Below are positions 50,031 through 58,318 of a stretch of DNA of 64,000 nucleotides, piece after piece (the first letter of the stretch is position 1; each line of letters begins with the position of its first letter). The notes beneath the pieces are model-generated. The model was not told the DNA's origin. It did no database searches and saw nothing but the letters and a program-made list of their open reading frames with translations. The stretch lies in the NCBI GenBank assembly GCA_963753575.1, contig CAVWCR010000005.1, positions 62,001 through 126,000 on the forward strand, given 5' to 3'. The DNA is from VAZQ01 sp963753575. GTDB lineage: Bacteria > Pseudomonadota > Alphaproteobacteria > Rhizobiales > Xanthobacteraceae. The position numbers were made by a program, and so were the translations under genes.

Positions 50031-51131
50031 TCACTCCTCCGGCAGCACCAGGCAGGCGTGCGCGCGGGCGCGCAACGTCGCCGGGCGTCCGGGCGTGATG
50101 TTCGACTCGCGGTCGAGCAGGCACGCCAAATTCATTTCGCCGCAGCGTACCTCAGCTTCCACCGCCACGCCTGCGAAAATTGCAAACGTAAGCGTGCCCT
50201 CGAACACATTGACCCGCGCCGAGATATCGCCGCCCGTGGTCTCGTACAGGTCCTCCGGCCGGATGCTCACGCGCACCTTGGCGCCGGCTGCAACCGTGCG
50301 GGTCGGGTCCGAGCCGATGATCGGGCCGAGCGCCGTGACCACCTTGAGCCGGCCGGCCACCTCGTCCACCGACTCGACCGTTCCGGCGATCAGGTTGGTG
50401 GTGCCGAGGAATTGCGCCGTGAAGACGTGCCGGGGATAGCGATAGATCTCAAGCGGCCGGCCGCGCTCGACGATGCGGCCGTCCTTCATCACCACGATCC
50501 AGTCGGAGACCGCCAGGGCCTCGGCCTGGTCGTGGGTGACATAGATCGAGGAGAGCCCGATCTGGCGCTGGATGCGGCGCAGCTCGCTGCGCATCTCCAG
50601 CCGCAACCGCGCGTCGAGGTTCGACAGCGGTTCGTCGAACAGGAGCACCTGGGGCTTTCCCACCAGCGCGCGTGCGATTGCGACCCGCTGCTGCTGGCCG
50701 CCGGAAAGCCGCGGCGCCGGCCGGTCGGCGAGGTCCGCAAGCTTCACCGTCTCCAGCGCCTCCATGGCAAGCCGCCGGCGCTCGGCCTTGGGCATGCCCT
50801 TGCCTTCGAGCGCGTAGCCGACGTTCTCGAGCACGGTCATGTGCGGCCAGATCGCGTAGGACTGGAACACCATGCCGAGATTGCGCTGGTACGGCGGCAC
50901 GAACACGCCGGCCGCGACATCGACCATCGGGCGATCGCCGATGGTGATGCGCCCGCCGTCCGCCCTTTCGAGGCCGGCGACGCAGCGCAGCGTGGTGGTC
51001 TTGCCGCAGCCGGACGGCCCGAGCAGCGTCACCATCTCGCCGGCCGCGACCTCGAAGTCGATGCCGGCGACGGCCGCGACCACCTCCTTGTTGGCCTTGA
51101 AGGTCTTGGTCAGCCCCTCGACGCGGATCAT
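50031..51131 (-). CDS. ABC transporter ATP-binding protein (iron/polyamine-type)
   Basis: A 366-residue ATPase. Walker A is GPSGCGKTTT (residues 38-47), the signature is PRLSGGQQQRVAIARAL, Walker B is VLLFDEPLSNLDAR, and the switch histidine is in YVTHDQAEA. The C-terminal third (about 240-366) is a TOBE regulatory domain with VRVSIRPEDLYE. This architecture is typical of iron(III), spermidine/putrescine and 2-aminoethylphosphonate importers. It follows the permease gene after 28 bp and completes an importer with two binding proteins. Confidence 0.95.
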   Translation of the reverse strand: MIRVEGLTKTFKANKEVVAAVAGIDFEVAAGEMVTLLGPSGCGKTTTLRCVAGLERADGGRITIGDRPMVDVAAGVFVPPYQRNLGMVFQSYAIWPHMTVLENVGYALEGKGMPKAERRRLAMEALETVKLADLADRPAPRLSGGQQQRVAIARALVGKPQVLLFDEPLSNLDARLRLEMRSELRRIQRQIGLSSIYVTHDQAEALAVSDWIVVMKDGRIVERGRPLEIYRYPRHVFTAQFLGTTNLIAGTVESVDEVAGRLKVVTALGPIIGSDPTRTVAAGAKVRVSIRPEDLYETTGGDISARVNVFEGTLTFAIFAGVAVEAEVRCGEMNLACLLDRESNITPGRPATLRARAHACLVLPEE

Positions 51132-51159
51132 GGTTCACTGAGCTCCGACGCCACCATAC

Positions 51160-52911
51160 TCAATACTGCTCCTGTACGCCAAAGCGGCGGCCGAGCGCGA
51201 AGGCGACCGCGCTCAGCGCCATCAAGAGCAGGAACATGAGCACCCCGAAGGCGCTGAGCAGCAGGAACGAGCCTTCCTCCCAGAGATCGAAGATGACCAC
51301 GGCGGCGGTGCGGTTCTGCGAGCGCGCAAGCATCAGCGCGATGGTCAGCTCGCGATAGGCGTGCACCATGACCCAGAACCAGGCGGCGAGCAGGCCGGGG
51401 CGCAACAGCGGCAGCGTCACCTTGACGAAGTTGCGCGCCCAGGGGACGCCGGCGACCTGCGCGGCCTCGTCAAGCTCGCTGTGGATCCGCATCATCGAGG
51501 CTGATACGAAGCGTAGCGCGACCGGCATGTACTTGGTCAGGTAGGCGAGCCCGATGATGACAAGCGTGCCGATGATCGGCAGCGGCACCAGGAGATAGAA
51601 CCAGAAGAACGTCGCCCCCAGCACCACGCTCGGGATCGCAATCGGCGCGAAGGCCAGGAAGTCGAGGATCTTGCGCCCGCGAAGCTTGGTCTTGTGTACG
51701 AAATAGGCGATCAGCGCGACGATCAGGATCACGGCGGTCGCAACCGCTGGACCCAGGATCGCGCTGTTGACCATCGGCGTGATCGTCTTGGTGCTCTCGA
51801 ACAGCGCTTCGTAGTTGGCGAACGACATGCTCCCAAACGCCGCCGCGCTCGGCGCCTGATAGAATGGTAGGAGTGACGCATAGAGCATCATCAGGAACGG
51901 CACGCCGGTGATCAGGAGCACCAGCAGCAGGCCGACCGCGCAAGTCAGGTAGCGCCAGGGGCCGAGGTCGATGCGACGCGGCCGGTAGTCCTTGCCGGTG
52001 ATGGTCTGGTAACGCTCGCCGTGGCGGATCAGGCGGAAATAGAAGAACAGCAGCACGATCGCGACGATCAGCAATGCCATCGAGTAGGTGGCGGCAATCC
52101 CCCAATCGATTGGCGTGCGCGAGGTGTCGTAGAAGATCTCGGTCGTATAGACGCGCATTCCCGCGCGCGTGCCCATCAGCAGCGGCACCTCGAAGGTCTC
52201 GATCGCGGTCATGAACAGCAGAAGAAGCGCGGCGGCGACCGCCGGCAGAGCGAGCGGCAGCGAGATGCGCCGCAGCGTGCGCCAGTTGCCGGCGCCTGTC
52301 ATGGTCGACGCCTCTTCCAGCCGCGGGTCCATGGCCTGGAACGCGGCTGAGAGCAGCAGATAGATCAGGGGCACCATTTCGAGCGCCTGCACCCAGACCA
52401 AGCCCCAGAAGCTGTAGATGTTGACGATGTTGCGCACGCCGGTCGCTTGCAGGACGAGCTGATTGAACAGCCCGATGTTGGGGCTTGCGATCAGGATCCA
52501 CGAGATGGCGATCAGGATGCCCGGGATGATGATGCGCCCGATCAGCATGAAGCCGATGAGGCGCGAAAGCGGCGTGTTGGTGCGCTCCACCACCCAGGCG
52601 ATGAACGCGCCCATCACGAAGGCCAGTAGGGTCGAGGCGAGCGCAAACGACAGCGTGTTCGACGTTGTTCCCCAGAACGAGGCGCTGCCGAAGGCGCGGG
52701 CGTAGTTCGCGAGCGTGAAGGTGAGAGTGAGGAACTCGCTCTCGCCCGGGCGCGCGGTCTTGAAGCTCGTCCAGATGATCATCACGAACGGAATGACCAC
52801 CTGATAGGCGAGGAAGGCGATCAGCAGCGTGAGCGCGAGCGGGCGCCAGCCGTGGTGGCGTCCCGAGCGCGGGGGCGACGGCTGCGATTTTGCGGTCGCG
52901 ATCTCGGTCAA
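51160..52911 (-). CDS. ABC transporter permease, fused double-domain (iron(III)-type)
   Basis: A 583-residue membrane protein with about twelve hydrophobic segments arranged as two permease domains. Each domain has an EAA-like coupling loop: EEASTMTGAGNWRTLRRISL in the first and DEAAQVAGVPWARNFVKVTL in the second. Fused permeases of this type (FbpB-like) serve iron(III) and phosphonate importers. The start is uncertain: TTG 52911 gives a short charged leader before the first membrane helix, and GTG 52950, directly after the upstream stop, is the alternative. Neither has a strong ribosome-binding site, so translation may be coupled to the upstream binding-protein gene. Confidence 0.92.
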   Translation of the reverse strand: MTEIATAKSQPSPPRSGRHHGWRPLALTLLIAFLAYQVVIPFVMIIWTSFKTARPGESEFLTLTFTLANYARAFGSASFWGTTSNTLSFALASTLLAFVMGAFIAWVVERTNTPLSRLIGFMLIGRIIIPGILIAISWILIASPNIGLFNQLVLQATGVRNIVNIYSFWGLVWVQALEMVPLIYLLLSAAFQAMDPRLEEASTMTGAGNWRTLRRISLPLALPAVAAALLLLFMTAIETFEVPLLMGTRAGMRVYTTEIFYDTSRTPIDWGIAATYSMALLIVAIVLLFFYFRLIRHGERYQTITGKDYRPRRIDLGPWRYLTCAVGLLLVLLITGVPFLMMLYASLLPFYQAPSAAAFGSMSFANYEALFESTKTITPMVNSAILGPAVATAVILIVALIAYFVHKTKLRGRKILDFLAFAPIAIPSVVLGATFFWFYLLVPLPIIGTLVIIGLAYLTKYMPVALRFVSASMMRIHSELDEAAQVAGVPWARNFVKVTLPLLRPGLLAAWFWVMVHAYRELTIALMLARSQNRTAAVVIFDLWEEGSFLLLSAFGVLMFLLLMALSAVAFALGRRFGVQEQY

Positions 52912-52951
52912 TTGAGCATCCCGAGGTTCGCAAGAGGCACGCCACGACACT

Positions 52952-54031
52952 TCACCGCTTCTTCTCCACGTAGCGACGCCAATAGCCGCGCAGACGCTGC
53001 ATGACCTCCTGCGGCGGTTGGACATTGTCCACCAGGGTGACACCCTCGGGAAGATAGGGATGCTTGAGGGCGACCGGCCCGCGCAGCCGTCTGGCGAGAT
53101 ATTGCTGGCTTTCCGGCGTGAGTGTCCAGTCGGCGAACAGCGCGGCCGCGTACGGATTGGGAGCGTCGTGATTGATCGCCAAGACATCGTTGGTCGCGAG
53201 GATCGGCGCCGAATACACGATGGCGAACGGCGCGCGCGGGTTCCTCCGCTGCATGGCGACGCCCTGATAGAGATAGTTGTCGCCCTGCACCATGTGATCG
53301 CCGGCGAGCATCAGCTCCATGCGCTGGGTGTGGCCGCGCTGGATGATCGGATCGTTGCGGCCGACGCACTCGATGAGCGCGCGGGCGCCTTCCTCTCCGA
53401 GCATCGCGTTAAGTCCGGACAGGAAGCGGTTCTCCGTCGGATCGAACGACACGCTGCCCTTGAAGAAAGGATTGCAGAGATCGTTCCAAGCTTTCGGCGC
53501 CTTGTCCTTCGGCACCAGCGCTGTGTTGTAGGAGATGCCGTGCTCGCTCCAGAGCCAGGGCAGCCATTTGTTTTCACGGTCGATGAAGGCGCGGTATTGC
53601 GGCAGGATCGCCGCAACCGCCGGCGTCGGATAGCGCGCTACGAAATTGTGGCGGATCAGTTCGGCCAGGTCCATCACCGCGGTCACGATCACGTCGGTGA
53701 GATGGCGGCCTGCGGTTTCTTCGGCATAGAGGCGTTCGGCGGCATCCTGCGAGCCGATCTCGCCCGTCACGTCGAGTGCGAGAAACGGGTAGCGCTTTCG
53801 GAACAGGTCGACGTGGCCGGCGCCGAGCGTGCCGCGCAGCGTGTGGACGAGCACGAGCTTGCCTTCGCGGCGGGCGCCGTCCTCAATGCGGCGCGCGCGC
53901 TCCGCCGCCGGAAGGGTGGCCAATTCCGCGTAGACCTTTTCGACGGCCGAGAGGCGCTCCTGCGCGGCTGCACTGCCGAGACCAGCGGCACTTGCCGCCA
54001 ACACCAGCACAATGAGGCGTTTCGCCCGCAT
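52952..54031 (-). CDS. ABC-type substrate-binding protein, paralogue 2
   Basis: A 359-residue periplasmic binding protein with signal peptide LIVLVLAASAAGLGSAAA|Q. It shares long identical runs with the gene upstream, including GSQDAAERLYAEETAGRHLT and QRMELMLAGDHMVQGDNYLY. It opens with ARRIEDGARREGKLVLVHTL and has a YNTALVPKDKAPKAW lid segment. Two binding proteins feeding one permease usually widen the substrate range. It lies 13 bp after the paralogue and is followed by the permease, in one operon. Confidence 0.9.
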   Translation of the reverse strand: MRAKRLIVLVLAASAAGLGSAAAQERLSAVEKVYAELATLPAAERARRIEDGARREGKLVLVHTLRGTLGAGHVDLFRKRYPFLALDVTGEIGSQDAAERLYAEETAGRHLTDVIVTAVMDLAELIRHNFVARYPTPAVAAILPQYRAFIDRENKWLPWLWSEHGISYNTALVPKDKAPKAWNDLCNPFFKGSVSFDPTENRFLSGLNAMLGEEGARALIECVGRNDPIIQRGHTQRMELMLAGDHMVQGDNYLYQGVAMQRRNPRAPFAIVYSAPILATNDVLAINHDAPNPYAAALFADWTLTPESQQYLARRLRGPVALKHPYLPEGVTLVDNVQPPQEVMQRLRGYWRRYVEKKR

Positions 54032-54044
54032 TGCCGCCGGCGCC

Positions 54045-55112
54045 CTATCGCTTGGCCACGTAGCGGTTCCAGTACCCGATCAGGCGCTTCGACACGTCCG
54101 CCGGCACGTCATTGTAGGTGACGATCTTGGCGCTGTCGGGAAGATAGGGATGCTTGAGCGCGACCGGCCCGCGCAGCAGCGATGCCACGTAAGCCTGGCT
54201 CTCCCGTGTCAGCGTCCAGTCGGTCCACAGTGCGGCGGCGTAGGGACGCGTGGTGTTGCGGTTGATCGCGGCAACGCCCGCGAAACCCATGATCGGCACC
54301 GAATAGGCGATCGCATAGGGCACCGACGGATTTTTCCGCTGCACGCTGATGCCGTGATAGAGATAGTTGTCGCCCTGTACCATGTGATCGCCGGCGAGCA
54401 TCAATTCCATGCGCTGGGTGTGGCCGCGTTGGATGATCGGCTGGTTTTCGCCGATGCACTTGAGGAGCTTCTCGGTCGCCGCCTCGCCCATGATGGCGTA
54501 GAGGCCGGACAGGTAGCGATCCTCCGCCGGGTCGAACGAGACGCTGCCTTTGAAGAACGGATTGCAGAGGTCGGTCCATCGGGTCGGCGCCTTGTCCTTG
54601 GGGACGAGGCGGGAGTTGTAGGAGATGCCGTGCTCGCTCCAGTACCAGGGCGTCCAGCGGCCCTCGGGGTCGATGAAGCCGCGATAGGGGGCCAGCACGG
54701 CCGCGGTTGCGGGCGTCTTGAAGTGGGCGACCATGTTCTTGGCGGTCAGCGTCGTGATATCGGGCAGCGCGATGTTGATCACGTCGGTGAGATGGCGTCC
54801 GGCGGTCTCCTCGGCGTAGAGCCGCTCGGCGGCGTCCTGGGAGCCGATGTCGCCTTCCAGCTCCACGTTCAGAAACGGAAAGCGCTTCTTGAACAGCCCG
54901 ACGTGATTGACGCTCAGCTTTCCCCGCATGGTGTGGATGAGAAAGAGCTTGCCCTCGCGGCGGGCGCCGTCTTCGAGCCGCTTTAGGCGCTCGGCGGCTG
55001 GAAGCTTGGCCAGCTCGGCGTAGAGCTCGTCGGTCGAAGCCTGGGCGGCCGCCTCCGGCGGGCGGGACAACGCGGCGCAAGCCGCAATGACAAGAATCGC
55101 TAATCTTTTCAT
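54045..55112 (-). CDS. ABC-type substrate-binding protein, paralogue 1
   Basis: A 355-residue binding protein, first gene of the importer operon. Its signal peptide is LAILVIAACAALSRPPEAAA|Q. The mature part repeats the blocks of paralogue 2, but ligand-facing stretches differ (INIALPDITTLTAKNMVAHF versus VTAVMDLAELIRHNFVARY), so the two probably bind different ligands. The region around the ATG at 55112 is duplicated in tandem: a 17-base unit holding GGTGG and ATG occurs twice, giving a second upstream ATG that opens a six-codon frame overlapping the true start. Confidence 0.9.
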   Translation of the reverse strand: MKRLAILVIAACAALSRPPEAAAQASTDELYAELAKLPAAERLKRLEDGARREGKLFLIHTMRGKLSVNHVGLFKKRFPFLNVELEGDIGSQDAAERLYAEETAGRHLTDVINIALPDITTLTAKNMVAHFKTPATAAVLAPYRGFIDPEGRWTPWYWSEHGISYNSRLVPKDKAPTRWTDLCNPFFKGSVSFDPAEDRYLSGLYAIMGEAATEKLLKCIGENQPIIQRGHTQRMELMLAGDHMVQGDNYLYHGISVQRKNPSVPYAIAYSVPIMGFAGVAAINRNTTRPYAAALWTDWTLTRESQAYVASLLRGPVALKHPYLPDSAKIVTYNDVPADVSKRLIGYWNRYVAKR

Positions 55113-55143
55113 GTCGCCACCCATCTCATGTCGCCACCCATCG
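55110..55143 (-). repeat. Tandem duplication of a ribosome-binding site and start codon
   Basis: Two 17-base copies (55110-55126 and 55127-55143, 16 of 17 identical) each read, on the minus strand, GATGGGTGGCGACATG. The downstream ATG starts the binding protein. The upstream ATG starts a six-codon frame ending in a TGA that overlaps the real ATG. Confidence 0.9.
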
Positions 55144-55189
55144 CGTTTGCGCCGCATCAATCGCTCGTAAAAAATCTACAATGGATGTT

Positions 55190-55279
55190 GCGCCCGCGAA
55201 AGCGGGCATCCGGCGGACGCGAGCGGTGCAATGACGCACAGCCGGACATTACTGGATCATCCACTTTCGCGGATGATAA
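55190..55279. repeat. Palindromic repeat, GCCCGCGAAAGCGGGC variant
   Basis: The left arm GCGCCCGCGAAAGCGGGCAT is a local hairpin. The right arm from TACTGGATCATCCACTTTCG, ending GGATGATAAC, resembles the right arm of the element at 40513. It lies between the importer operon and the upstream polysaccharide deacetylase. Confidence 0.85.
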
Positions 55280-55311
55280 CATCGGAGGTTGTTGCCCGTT
55301 GGCTCCGCCGA

Positions 55312-56187
55312 TCAATCGAGCGGCCGGTAGGGCTCGGCCGGCAGGTTCGACGCCGAGAGCAGATAGTCGGCGAGCGCGCGTCGCGTCGGGATCCAGACGT
55401 CGTCCTGATACTGCTTCACGTAGCGGATCATTTGTTCGAAGGCGACCACGATGTTCGGCCGCCCGCCGAGCTCGGCGTGCACGATAACGTCCATGGCGCC
55501 CGCGCGGCCGCGCAGCGCTTCCTGGAAGATGAAGTCGAACGAGGTCTTGAAGCCCTCGAAATAGGTGGTGGCGTTGCCGAGCCCGCCCGACCAGGCGCGC
55601 CAGTCGTTGGCATAGTTGAGCTTGGGGATGACCGCGATGCGCCTGCCGTTCGCTTCCGCCACATAGGGCACGTCATCGTCGAAGGCGTCGCCAAACCAGC
55701 GGTAGCCTTCTTCCGCCAGGATGCCGAGCGTCTCCGCCGTGTGCAGGTTGCCCTGGCCGGCCCAGCCGACCGGGCGCACGCCGACGCAGGCCTCGATGAC
55801 GCGAGTGCAGCCGCGCACCTCCTCGCGCTGCTCATCGGGCGAGAGGTCGGTCATGTGATGGTCGTTGGTCATGCCGTGGCTGGCGATCTCGTGGCCGGCC
55901 TGGTGCAGGGCCTTGATCGTCTCCGGCCATTTCTCGACCGCGAGCCCGTTGGCGCCGACCGTGGCCTTGATCTGGTTGCGGTCGAACACGTCCATCAACC
56001 GCCAGATGCCGACCGCGCCGCCGTAATTGGCATGCGACAGCGAGGCGACATTGACCGGGATCTTGGAATCCTTCTTGAAGCGCCCGCTCTTGCGGAATGC
56101 CTCATAGGCGACCCGGAACGTGCAGCAGACACGCCTGCCGTCCGGCCATTGCAGCGTCGGTTGCGGCCACTGTACGCCACGATGCAT
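55312..56187 (-). CDS. Polysaccharide deacetylase family protein (PuuE-like), paralogue
   Basis: A 291-residue paralogue of the protein at 46079. They share WPDGR/K-x-I/V-C-A/C-T, SLSHANYGG, HEIASHGMTNDHHMTDLS and VHAELGGRP, and both have the altered first motif (VAYEAFRKSG). Start 56187 has AGGGAGC upstream and the usual leader; upstream codons show no similarity. One deacetylase lies at each end of the hydrolase/importer block, which suggests segmental duplication. Likely role: hydrolysis of an amide or acetamide on the imported compound. This is inference from position. Confidence 0.87.
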   Translation of the reverse strand: MHRGVQWPQPTLQWPDGRRVCCTFRVAYEAFRKSGRFKKDSKIPVNVASLSHANYGGAVGIWRLMDVFDRNQIKATVGANGLAVEKWPETIKALHQAGHEIASHGMTNDHHMTDLSPDEQREEVRGCTRVIEACVGVRPVGWAGQGNLHTAETLGILAEEGYRWFGDAFDDDVPYVAEANGRRIAVIPKLNYANDWRAWSGGLGNATTYFEGFKTSFDFIFQEALRGRAGAMDVIVHAELGGRPNIVVAFEQMIRYVKQYQDDVWIPTRRALADYLLSASNLPAEPYRPLD

Positions 56188-56248
56188 GGGTTGCTCCCTG
56201 TTGCGACGGCAAATGTAATACAAGCCGCGCTGACGGTCTCGCAACGGC

Positions 56249-58150
56249 TCACGCCGGCAGGGTCAGGCGCTTGCGCCCATAGAGATCCTGCCAAGCCGTG
56301 ATGTCTTCCGACAACACGCGGGCGGTTGCAATCAGAAGCTCGGCGGTGTCGTCGAGATCGGTTTCCCCTCTCGCCGCCCTTGCATAGTCCTCGCTCAGGC
56401 CCGCGAGCTGATCGAGCGTGCGCGCCGAGCGTTTCGACGACGACTCGAAATCGCCGTGGACACGGATGCCGGCGACCGCAGCACCCAGCGCCGGCAGTCC
56501 GGCGCTCAGGAAGGTCACGAACGGCTTGACGGCCAGCAGCAGCGCTTCGATCGCTGCGCTCCCGAACGCCCGGTCGAGCAGGAACAGCGCGAGGAAGATG
56601 GCCAGGATCACGGAGGTGAGGATGAAGCAGCCGATGCCGAGCCGATGCAGGAAGTGGTCGATCTCGTGGGCGGCCTCGATATTGTGCCGGTTGTAGGCGA
56701 GCTGCCCATGCGCTCCCTTGATCTCGTCTTCGAAGGTTGCGTCAAGCAGGCCCCCCCGGTAGCCGCGGTTAAGGATTGCGGTCGGCAGGCCGAGCTCGCG
56801 CATGGTTGAGCGGACGTACCAGAGCATCCAGGGCGCGTCGCGGTCGCTCGACGCGCTGGCCTGCATGCGCCCGAACTCGCTGATGTAGGCGAGAAAGCGA
56901 CCGTGGCGTAGCATCTCGGCAAGCGCGCGGTAGCTGAGCCAGCGCTCGTGCCAGCGCCTTTGAAGACCGAGCCAGACGATCAGGATGATGGCGCCGATCA
57001 CGATCAGCTCACAGCCGACGAACACCGCCTTGGTGGCGAGCACCTCGCGCGCGGGGGCGTGCGGATCGTCGTGGATGAACACCGTGCCAAGCGCGATGAA
57101 CACCGCGACTGCCGAGAGGAAATAGCTGAACACATAGGCGCTGCGGTAGAGCTGCGAATAATAGACCGCAAGCGTATCCGCCCAGGCGTGGCGAGGCGCG
57201 AGCACATGGCCGATGCGCTCGCGCAGGTCGGCGGCCGGGGGCGCTGCTGCCGGAAACGAATCCCAGTCGTGGCAGCGGCGCTCGAACGACGGCAACGGCA
57301 GCGTGAGGTGCGGCCGCTGCCCGCGCGCGACCCGTCGGAGGGCGTCGTAGGCGGCGAACCAGCAGCGGCGCCGCCAGCGCTCGCCGAGGAAATGGTCGAG
57401 GCCCGTCCGCGCGGAGTTGCGCTCCGACGTGCGCGTGGGCGCCGCGAAGGTTGCAGCGAGCGCGGCGACGAGCGCCGCCTCTGTCGCCTCGGATGCCGCC
57501 GTGGGCGGATCGTCGTCCCCAGGCAGCTGCGTGACGAGGCGTGCCGGTGTGTCGTCCAGCGTCGAGAGCCAGATGACCGGGATGCCGCCCGCGATGGCCT
57601 CGCGCGCGACCGCGCCGGTGCCGCCGGTCTTCGGCTGCTTGCCATCCCAGACCGCGATCAGCATGTCGATCTGCCGCAGCAGAAAGCCACCGGCCTCGGC
57701 ATAGCCCTGGTCGCGGTTGCCCGACGATGCAAGCTCGGTGACGACCGACGCCTTGGCCAGGCTCTCTCGGAATTCGTCGCGCACATCGCGTCCGTCGCCG
57801 GCGGCCGAGGCCGCAAAGTCCTTGAGATATTCGTCGCGCGGAAACGGCAGGATCGCCTCGATCCGCCAGCCGGCCGGACAGGTTGCGACGGCGATCTGGT
57901 CGGCGCCCTCGGCGAGCCCGCAGGTCAGGCGGAAGACGGGCGGCTCATCCGCGTAGGCGCCCGTGCTGTCCGCAAGAATGGTGGCGGCGGCCCGCTCGAT
58001 CGCGGCGAAGACCTCCGGCAACTGCCTCCGGATGCGCGCAGCCGCGGCGCCGCTGAGCTTGTCGGGGCGATGCCCGGTGATGCCGACGCGCAGCGTCAGG
58101 CGTGTTTTTGGCGGATGTCGCGTGGGCGACAAGGGTGTGTCCGACGGCAT
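56249..58150 (-). CDS. SLOG-like nucleotide-sensor protein with four C-terminal membrane segments
   Basis: A 633-residue protein. Residues ~15-200 look like a SLOG/Rossmann ligand-binding domain: LRVGITGHRPDKL (glycine-rich loop), LTCGLAEGADQIAVA, GYAEAGGFLLRQIDMLIAVW and AREAIAGGIPVIWL. A long middle region (about 200-330) is arginine-rich. Four hydrophobic segments follow at about 338-360, 374-396, 508-527 and 533-562, in two pairs separated by a soluble stretch of about 110 residues. This pairing recalls SLOG proteins linked to SLATT-type membrane effectors in bacterial conflict systems. No nucleotide cyclase, nuclease or other partner is adjacent. Start choice at 58150 is moderate because the ribosome-binding site is weak. 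Confidence 0.7.
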   Translation of the reverse strand: MPSDTPLSPTRHPPKTRLTLRVGITGHRPDKLSGAAAARIRRQLPEVFAAIERAAATILADSTGAYADEPPVFRLTCGLAEGADQIAVATCPAGWRIEAILPFPRDEYLKDFAASAAGDGRDVRDEFRESLAKASVVTELASSGNRDQGYAEAGGFLLRQIDMLIAVWDGKQPKTGGTGAVAREAIAGGIPVIWLSTLDDTPARLVTQLPGDDDPPTAASEATEAALVAALAATFAAPTRTSERNSARTGLDHFLGERWRRRCWFAAYDALRRVARGQRPHLTLPLPSFERRCHDWDSFPAAAPPAADLRERIGHVLAPRHAWADTLAVYYSQLYRSAYVFSYFLSAVAVFIALGTVFIHDDPHAPAREVLATKAVFVGCELIVIGAIILIVWLGLQRRWHERWLSYRALAEMLRHGRFLAYISEFGRMQASASSDRDAPWMLWYVRSTMRELGLPTAILNRGYRGGLLDATFEDEIKGAHGQLAYNRHNIEAAHEIDHFLHRLGIGCFILTSVILAIFLALFLLDRAFGSAAIEALLLAVKPFVTFLSAGLPALGAAVAGIRVHGDFESSSKRSARTLDQLAGLSEDYARAARGETDLDDTAELLIATARVLSEDITAWQDLYGRKRLTLPA

Positions 58151-58318
58151 TGGAACATCTTCGCTACTTGCTCGCAGACTTTCTGAGAAGCACGAACTCT
58201 GACCACGGCAGGGCGGGACTCCCACTCCCCATCGGGGAGAGGGGGCCGGCCGCGGTCGTGGCCTGTTCGTGCCTCATTGCCGAAATCTACACGCGTTGCA
58301 TCTTCTTGGCCTGGCTAA

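Noticed and set aside
56249..58150. Calling the SLOG-like protein a proven anti-phage system
   Set aside because: No partner gene, no defence island around it, and the assignment rests on motif shape alone; kept as a hypothesis.
58225..58239. Short hairpin CTCCCC-AT-CGGGGAG upstream of the SLOG-like gene
   Set aside because: Only six base pairs beyond the G/C run and no T-tract; probably a decayed repeat or chance.
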